Positions 6,007 through 9,759 of a stretch of 9,759 nucleotides of DNA are shown here, piece after piece. This stretch comes from DASQFU01 sp035632955 (GTDB lineage Bacteria; Eisenbacteria; RBG-16-71-46), in the NCBI GenBank assembly GCA_035632955.1, contig DASQFU010000245.1, positions 1 to 9,759 on the forward strand, read 5' to 3'. The position numbers and the translations under genes were made by a program. The notes under the pieces were generated by a model, which saw only the letters and a list, made by a program, of their open reading frames with translations, had not been told where the DNA came from and did not search any database. Within the stretch, counting starts at the first letter, position 1. The number at the start of each line of letters is the position of its first letter.

Positions 6007-7611
6007 TCAAAACCGGCTCGTCAGCCGCATCTCCACGCCTTCGAATGGCAGCACTTCGTAGCAGGTGCCGGCGGTGCAGGCCCTTCCGCCGCGGCGCTCG
6101 CCCGCGAACAGGGTCAGGTCGTGGTGCTCGGAGATCTGCGCGTTGAGCACGCCGGCGACGAAGTGCCGGGGCTGGACGCCGGGTGCCACATCGTCGGGTT
6201 CTTCCTGCGCCGAGTCGGTGGAACGCTCCCACGACAACGAGAGGCTGCCCCAACCCGCCCGCGCCACGGTCCCGGTGAGCAGGACGTCGTGGAAGGGCCC
6301 ATCGAACTCGCGCGTGGCATTGACGCGCTCGAAGCCGAGGGTCGCGGAGTAGATATCGCGCGCGCGCACGGTGGCAGCGCCACCGAACCCGTCGCGCTCG
6401 GTGATCAGGAGATCGCTGTCCTCGCCTTGATCGTAAAACGTCGAGACGTCGATCGGCAGGCCGGCGACGGCGTCGAGATCGAGCTCGACGAAGCGCTCTT
6501 CGAAGCGCCCCGGCGAGAAGCGCAGCAGGTCGCTGCGGCTGAAGTTGACGACCAGCGCGGCGGACGCCGGCAGGCGCAGCGAGCCTTCGATCTGGAATCC
6601 GGACTCACCCGACGGCGGATCGATCCCACCGGCGTCGAGCAGGTGCGTGTTGCGGTTGAGCAGCGTCCACGAGTGCTCCCGCACCAGAGATGGCGGATCG
6701 TTGGTCCCGAGGCGGAAGCCGACGTAGTCCTTCCATTCCGCCGAGAGTGCGAACCGTCCCCACACCAGCCCGCTGCTTGCATACAGCGCATGCGGCACGC
6801 GATCGCTGGTGCGCAGCCGCACCCACTCCTCGAACGACCGGTCGATCTGCGCGTACTCGACGTAGAGCGGCAGCGCGACGTTCCGAACACCCAACGCATC
6901 GAGCGGGTCGATGCCGGCGAAGCCGGTGCCAAGCTCCTGGTGCATGAGCCCATTCGTGGTGGAGCGCACGAACCCGACGCCGGCGCGCGCCGTGCGCAGG
7001 AAAGACGCGCTGAGCTCGCCGCCGCTCAAATGACCGCGATAGCGGTCAACGGCGAGCCCGGGCGAGAACTCGCCGCCGTTGGGCTTGCCGTCGAACAGCA
7101 CCGCCGTGAACGGACCGGCGCGCCCCTCGGCCAGCACGCCGTCGAGATCGCGCGAGGGCGAGTACTTCGAGCGCGCGCCATCCTTGTCGAGCACGACGCC
7201 CGGCAGCTCGAACGAGCGGTGGACGAGGCCGCGGCCGACGATCGTATAGAAGTTGCCGATCCGGACGCGCAGCCGCTCGTCGTTCCACTCGGCGTAGCGC
7301 TGCGTGAACGCACGGTAGGTCCTGCGCTCTTCGCTGTTCTGGTCGCTCTCGAACCGGACGCCGAAGCGAAGGGATGTCAGCGCGAGATCGAGGTTGAGCT
7401 GCTCGTAGAGGTCGGTCCGGTTCTTCGGAGTGCGAAACGGCAGATTGCCGCTCTGCGCTTCGAGCAGGTTCGAGATCGACAGCTGAGCGGTGGCACCCGC
7501 GGGAGCGAGCAGACTGGCCGCGAGCCCAAGGGCGAAGGCGAGACCCGCCCGGCGTCGCGGCGGCCGGAGACGACTCCTATCGCCAACCCCCGCGGCCAAG
7601 CTCGGGATCAC
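6007..7611 (-). CDS. Outer-membrane beta-barrel protein, DUF6029-like
   Basis: A 534-residue exported protein. A basic stretch (RLRPPRRR) and a hydrophobic core (LAFALGLAASLLAPAG) lead to a signal-peptidase site near ATA-QLS, residue 42. The rest is alternating beta-strand sequence with aromatic girdle residues and ends in RLTSRF, a classic outer-membrane C-terminus with terminal Phe. It resembles the DUF6029 family of large barrels in the Bacteroidetes/FCB group, judged from memory and not by search. The only cysteines are C512 and C517, in a GGRACTAGTCYE loop before the last strands. The start is GTG 7611, overlapping the stop of the tlpA-like gene as GTGA, with AGGG just upstream; this makes it the third gene of an operon with two thiol-redox proteins. 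Its ligand and role are unknown; a structural or transport role in the outer membrane is inferred. Confidence 0.82.
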   Translation of the reverse strand: MIPSLAAGVGDRSRLRPPRRRAGLAFALGLAASLLAPAGATAQLSISNLLEAQSGNLPFRTPKNRTDLYEQLNLDLALTSLRFGVRFESDQNSEERRTYRAFTQRYAEWNDERLRVRIGNFYTIVGRGLVHRSFELPGVVLDKDGARSKYSPSRDLDGVLAEGRAGPFTAVLFDGKPNGGEFSPGLAVDRYRGHLSGGELSASFLRTARAGVGFVRSTTNGLMHQELGTGFAGIDPLDALGVRNVALPLYVEYAQIDRSFEEWVRLRTSDRVPHALYASSGLVWGRFALSAEWKDYVGFRLGTNDPPSLVREHSWTLLNRNTHLLDAGGIDPPSGESGFQIEGSLRLPASAALVVNFSRSDLLRFSPGRFEERFVELDLDAVAGLPIDVSTFYDQGEDSDLLITERDGFGGAATVRARDIYSATLGFERVNATREFDGPFHDVLLTGTVARAGWGSLSLSWERSTDSAQEEPDDVAPGVQPRHFVAGVLNAQISEHHDLTLFAGERRGGRACTAGTCYEVLPFEGVEMRLTSRF

Positions 7612-8192
7612 CGCCCTGCAGTCGAGTCCGGGACGGCGCCGAGCGAGTCCGTGCTGGCCGGCTGGCTCGCATCGGCAGCCAGGAGCTCATCGATCGCCGC
7701 TTCCAGCGCCGCGGTATCGCCAGGACGATACCCCTGCTGGACCTTGCGAATGGTCCCGTCGCGAGCGACGAGGAAGGTGGTCGGCACGGCGAGCACGCGA
7801 TAGTTCTGCTGCAACCTCCCGTCCTCGTCAAGCACGATCGGGTAGCTCAGCCCCAGGCGCGACGCGAACGGGCGCACCTTGACGAAGTTCCGCGGGCCAT
7901 CGATCGAGACCCCGACCACGGTCAGGCCGCGCGCGCGATGGCGGCGATGGAGCGCTTCGATCTCGGGCAGCGACGCCAGACACGGCTTGCACCACGTGGC
8001 CCAGAAGTCCAGCAGGACCGGGCCATGCGCTCGCAGCGTATCGAGCTCGACCGTCCCGCCGCCGATCGCCTTGACTTTGAAACCGGGGGCCAGCGCGCGG
8101 TTGCCGCCAAGCAGCGAAGGGGACTCTGCCGCCGGCGCCGGACCTGCGATCGCCAAGCTCAGGATCAGGAGCGCCAGCGTGAAGCGGATCAC
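7608..8192 (-). CDS. TlpA-like thioredoxin-fold thiol-disulfide oxidoreductase (secreted)
   Basis: A 194-residue extracytoplasmic redox protein. The N-terminus MIRFTLALLILSLAIAGPAPAA is a clear signal peptide (cleavage about residue 22). The thioredoxin/AhpC-TSA-type domain follows: LLDFWATWCKPCLASLPEIEAL at 60-81 holds the active-site C68-K-P-C71, VVGVSIDGPRNFVKV is at 92-106, and AVPTTFLVARDGTI at 135-148 carries the cis-Pro, P137. TlpA/ResA-type proteins reduce disulfides in periplasmic partners such as apocytochromes; the partner here is unknown. GTG 8192 is chosen because it begins the signal peptide; longer readings add residues overlapping the upstream gene. It starts 5 nt after the redoxin gene's stop and ends overlapping the barrel gene's start, so the three are cotranscribed. 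The last 20 residues (SQPASTDSLGAVPDSTAGR) look disordered. Confidence 0.92.
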   Translation of the reverse strand: MIRFTLALLILSLAIAGPAPAAESPSLLGGNRALAPGFKVKAIGGGTVELDTLRAHGPVLLDFWATWCKPCLASLPEIEALHRRHRARGLTVVGVSIDGPRNFVKVRPFASRLGLSYPIVLDEDGRLQQNYRVLAVPTTFLVARDGTIRKVQQGYRPGDTAALEAAIDELLAADASQPASTDSLGAVPDSTAGR

Positions 8193-8197
8193 GCGCT

Positions 8198-9061
8198 CTA
8201 GCGCAGGCGCACGGCGCGCCGGACCAGCGTCGTCCTGCCGAAATCCGCCCGGATCAGATAGATGCCGGCCGCAGTCGGAATGCCGCGATCCGAACGACCA
8301 TCCCAATCGGCGCGCACCGGGCCCGCCGGCGCCGGCCCGTTCCACAGTGTCGCGACTTGCCGGCCGGCCAGATCGTGCACCGTGATCCGCACCGGCTCGA
8401 GCGATCCGGTAGGCAACGTGAATCGCACCGCCGTCACGGCCTGGAACGGATTGGGCGCGAGCTCGAGTGCCAGGCCCGCGATCTCGGTCCCGTCGCCAAC
8501 GCCGGTCGTGCTCGTCACCAGCGAATCGACGCAGCCGCGTAGCTCGCTCAGCTTGTAGCGCTGACCGTGCGCGTGGAGGTCTGCTGCGTGATAGCGCACG
8601 ATGCCTTGCTTGTTGATGACGACGTAGTCATCGGTGTCCGGGTAATAGAGGTCGTAGAAGTTCCCGCCCTGCTCCAGCGTGGCGTTGAGGAGCAAGGGAT
8701 AGGTCGCGCCGGTCTGGGTTCTGAAGCCGTTGAGCTGGCCCGGCGTGCCATTGTAGACGTCGCCGCTCACGACCTGAACTTGCCCCGGGTAGTTGGTCTG
8801 GTAGTACTGCCACACGTTTTGCTCGAACGAGGGAGCATTGGTCACGCAGAAGCCGCAGTTGTAACCGGCGAGCGCGAGCACGACCACTTTGCCGGAATAG
8901 TCGCTGAGCGAGAGCGGCGCGCCGACCGTGGCGCCGGCTCCGAGCCGGTTTTTCGTGAAGTTCGGGGCAACATCGCCGGCCGAGACGGTCGCGCGGGCGG
9001 AGGGTGCGGCTCCGGCCACGAGGCCGAGGCCGATCAAGCAGTACGCCAGGAAACGCATCAT
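8198..9061 (-). CDS. Secreted redoxin-domain protein with FlgD-like C-terminal (T9SS-like) domain
   Basis: A 287-residue exported protein. The signal peptide is MMRFLAYCLIGLGLVAGAAPSARA (about 1-24). A redoxin/AhpC-TSA-like domain spans about 28-180, with the redox motif YNCGFC (C69, C72) after the VVVLALAG strand. A third cysteine, C177, ends this domain. After a short linker, residues 199-287 form a FlgD-Ig-like/C-terminal-sorting-like domain: LELAPNPFQAVTAVRFTLP, VTVHDLAGRQV-type strand (VRITVHDLAGRQVATLW), DWDGRSDRGIPTAAGIYLIR and final RRAVRLR. Such domains in FCB bacteria direct or accompany secretion and surface attachment through the type IX system, but no T9SS gene is in the window. 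The start is ATG 9061 with GAGGG about 10 nt upstream; a second ATG follows immediately. It is the first gene of the redoxin-tlpA-barrel operon. A thiol-oxidoreductase or peroxidase role is inferred from the CxxC. Confidence 0.88.
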   Translation of the reverse strand: MMRFLAYCLIGLGLVAGAAPSARATVSAGDVAPNFTKNRLGAGATVGAPLSLSDYSGKVVVLALAGYNCGFCVTNAPSFEQNVWQYYQTNYPGQVQVVSGDVYNGTPGQLNGFRTQTGATYPLLLNATLEQGGNFYDLYYPDTDDYVVINKQGIVRYHAADLHAHGQRYKLSELRGCVDSLVTSTTGVGDGTEIAGLALELAPNPFQAVTAVRFTLPTGSLEPVRITVHDLAGRQVATLWNGPAPAGPVRADWDGRSDRGIPTAAGIYLIRADFGRTTLVRRAVRLR

Positions 9062-9107
9062 TGACCGGGGCCCTCGCTGCTGGTGCGCTGCCGAGCGGCG
9101 GAAGTAC

Positions 9108-9135
9108 TGGAGCTCCTACGCGATGCCGAGCTCCA
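9108..9135. repeat. Inverted repeat upstream of the redoxin operon
   Basis: TGGAGCTC (9108-9115) and GAGCTCCA (9128-9135) are perfect 8-bp arms around a 12-nt spacer, 47 nt before the redoxin start codon. This could be a protein-binding site or a leader-RNA hairpin. Confidence 0.6.
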
Positions 9136-9214
9136 ATGTGACGAGGATCAGCATCCCACAGGCGCGCCGCTGACGCGCGGCTGTCTCGTCCCATTCATCG
9201 TTCCTCATCCCGGG

Positions 9215-9234
9215 CGCTGCGGCGCTACGCAGCG
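9215..9234. repeat. Perfect 7-bp hairpin
   Basis: CGCTGCG (9215-9221) and CGCAGCG (9228-9234) form a stem around the 6-nt loop GCGCTA. There is no flanking T run on either strand, so it is not a standard intrinsic terminator. Confidence 0.55.
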
Positions 9235-9317
9235 TGTGGCCGCGGCGCCTCGCCGCCCTCACAAGTTCCTGTCGCAAGCCCCCGCCCCCGCCCCATCTGC
9301 CAACGAGTTAGACGGCC

Positions 9318-9342
9318 GGAATACGCCCGCCGCCGTGGCGTA
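9318..9342 (+). promoter_or_regulatory. Possible ECF-sigma-type promoter for the gene at 9405
   Basis: GGAATAC at 9318 resembles the GGAAC-like -35 of ECF sigma promoters. CGTA follows at 9339, with 16 nt between GGAAT and CGT, the usual ECF spacing. Transcription would start near 9347, giving a leader of about 58 nt. A chance match is possible. Confidence 0.25.
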
Positions 9343-9390
9343 GTTCGTGCGTTAAGACGCGGCGGACGACCTGACCCGCCCTCACCCACG

Positions 9391-9396
9391 AGGAGG
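9391..9396 (+). promoter_or_regulatory. Perfect Shine-Dalgarno AGGAGG
   Basis: AGGAGG (extended AGGAGGAA) lies 8 nt before the ATG at 9405. It is the strongest ribosome-binding site in the window and fixes the start of the following gene. Confidence 0.85.
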
Positions 9397-9404
9397 AAGC
9401 CCAG

Positions 9405-9759
9405 ATGCATCCCACCCTGAGTTTGATCGCCGCGACCCGCGCCGGCCTGGAATGGCTGCGCGCCGGAGTCGCAGTCCCTGGACTCGCGCGGGTCCTCGCG
9501 CCCCTGGCCATCGCATTCTCGGCTCTCGAGACCTGCCGCGTGCCGGTCCCGGTTCCGATTCCCGTGCCACGACGCCCGCGGCTCGGCGCGCTCGGGTTGC
9601 CGATCGCGGCGTTGCTCGCGCTCGGGGCGCTCATGCCGGCGCCGGCGATGGCCGGTTGGGCCGGTGAAGACGGAACCACGGCCGACGGCCGTCTGATCGA
9701 CGTCCAGGTGCTGGTCGACGGTGGCCCCGCGCCTCTGTACCAGACGTCGCGCGCCCACG
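9405..9759 (+). CDS. Exported or membrane protein of unknown function (partial, N-terminus)
   Basis: The first 118 residues of a protein cut by the right edge. I do not recognise the family. The start ATG is well supported by AGGAGG at 8-nt spacing. Residues 1-45 include a moderately hydrophobic stretch (LARVLAPLAIAFSAL). A run of alternating Val/Ile-Pro (VPVPVPIPVP, 46-55) and a basic patch (RRPR) follow. A second hydrophobic stretch (LGALGLPIAALLALGALMPAPAMA, about 60-83) looks exactly like a signal-peptide core ending at an AMA-G cleavage site. The visible mature part begins GWAGEDGTTADGRLIDVQVLVDGG. The second segment could be a late signal peptide after a 55-residue N-terminal extension, or the protein may have two membrane helices. 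Translation could alternatively begin at an internal GTG near 9541, but that has no ribosome-binding site. Confidence 0.7.
   Translation, partial: MHPTLSLIAATRAGLEWLRAGVAVPGLARVLAPLAIAFSALETCRVPVPVPIPVPRRPRLGALGLPIAALLALGALMPAPAMAGWAGEDGTTADGRLIDVQVLVDGGPAPLYQTSRAH

Larger units (their letters stand above)
9062..9404. promoter_or_regulatory. Long divergent intergenic region (343 bp)
   Basis: No convincing gene lies here. It separates the leftward redoxin operon from the rightward gene at 9405 and should hold both promoters. It contains an 8-bp inverted repeat (9108-9135), a 7-bp hairpin (9215-9234), a C-rich tract (9279-9294), a possible ECF-type promoter (9318-9342) and two related words, GTTAGAC (9307-9313) and GTTAAGAC (9351-9358), 44 bp apart. 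No intrinsic terminator is seen. Confidence 0.6.

Noticed and set aside
6121..7803. A 560-codon open frame on the plus strand across the barrel gene
   Set aside because: It is antisense to a gene with a signal peptide, beta-barrel pattern and operon overlap. Its translation is rich in Arg, Glu and Ala without any domain, as expected from the complement of GC-rich codons.
8628..9194. A 188-codon minus-strand frame overlapping the redoxin start
   Set aside because: It is Arg-rich and lacks motifs, while the overlapping frame has a signal peptide and a CGFC domain.
9083..9343. An 86-codon plus-strand frame in the long intergenic region
   Set aside because: It has no ribosome-binding site, no motif and a Pro/Ala/Arg composition expected of random GC-rich sequence.
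9307..9358. GTTAGAC and GTTAAGAC as a direct-repeat operator
   Set aside because: The two words differ by an insertion and are short; two copies 44 bp apart in a 343-bp region are not enough to call a site.
1..9759. A defence system, prophage, insertion sequence or CRISPR array
   Set aside because: No transposase, integrase, phage, nuclease or toxin-antitoxin gene and no regularly spaced repeats are seen. All intact genes share the same GC-rich codon style.

Overview
The window is GC-rich DNA with no ribosomal marker. It looks like a Gram-negative (diderm) bacterium: it carries a TonB-dependent receptor, an outer-membrane beta-barrel ending in Phe, and a secreted redoxin with a FlgD-like/type-IX-sorting-like C-terminal domain. 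High GC together with that C-terminal domain is typical of uncultured FCB-group lineages such as Candidatus Eisenbacteria. The lineage is an inference from protein style and was not checked by search. I see no mobile element, CRISPR array, tRNA or rRNA, and no intact gene looks foreign.

Layout. (1) Positions 1-608, minus strand: N-terminal part of a TonB-dependent receptor cut by the left edge. It sits behind a clear cobalamin riboswitch (717-869, minus) and a hairpin that could be its expression platform (633-668), so it is most likely a BtuB-like corrinoid receptor. (2) 984-1463, plus: a DinB-family metal-binding protein with the His triad. (3) 3093 down to 1511, minus: a two-gene unit with an ATGA overlap, a family 5 uracil-DNA glycosylase (UDGb) followed by an unrecognised two-helix membrane protein. 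(4) 3176-5152, plus: a KimA/YdaO-like APC-superfamily permease, probably a potassium importer, with a good sigma70-type promoter placed so that the mRNA would be leaderless. (5) 5218-5994, plus: enoyl-ACP reductase FabI. (6) 9061 down to 6007, minus: a compact three-gene operon of secreted redoxin (CGFC, with C-terminal sorting-like domain), TlpA-like thioredoxin (CKPC) and an outer-membrane barrel resembling DUF6029. Spacings are 5 nt and a GTGA overlap. (7) 9062-9404: a long intergenic region with inverted repeats and a C-rich tract. (8) 9405 to the right edge, plus: the start of an exported or membrane protein of unknown function behind a perfect AGGAGG.

How the genes relate. The window is mainly housekeeping (B12 uptake, DNA repair, K+ import, fatty-acid synthesis). 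The most interesting unit is the redoxin-TlpA-barrel operon: the 534-residue barrel has only two cysteines, C512 and C517, close together near its C-terminus, and it is encoded immediately behind two extracytoplasmic thiol-redox proteins. This suggests a dedicated envelope redox module. The second point of interest is the divergent 3093/3176 pair, where both start codons lie 7 nt from a -10-like hexamer.
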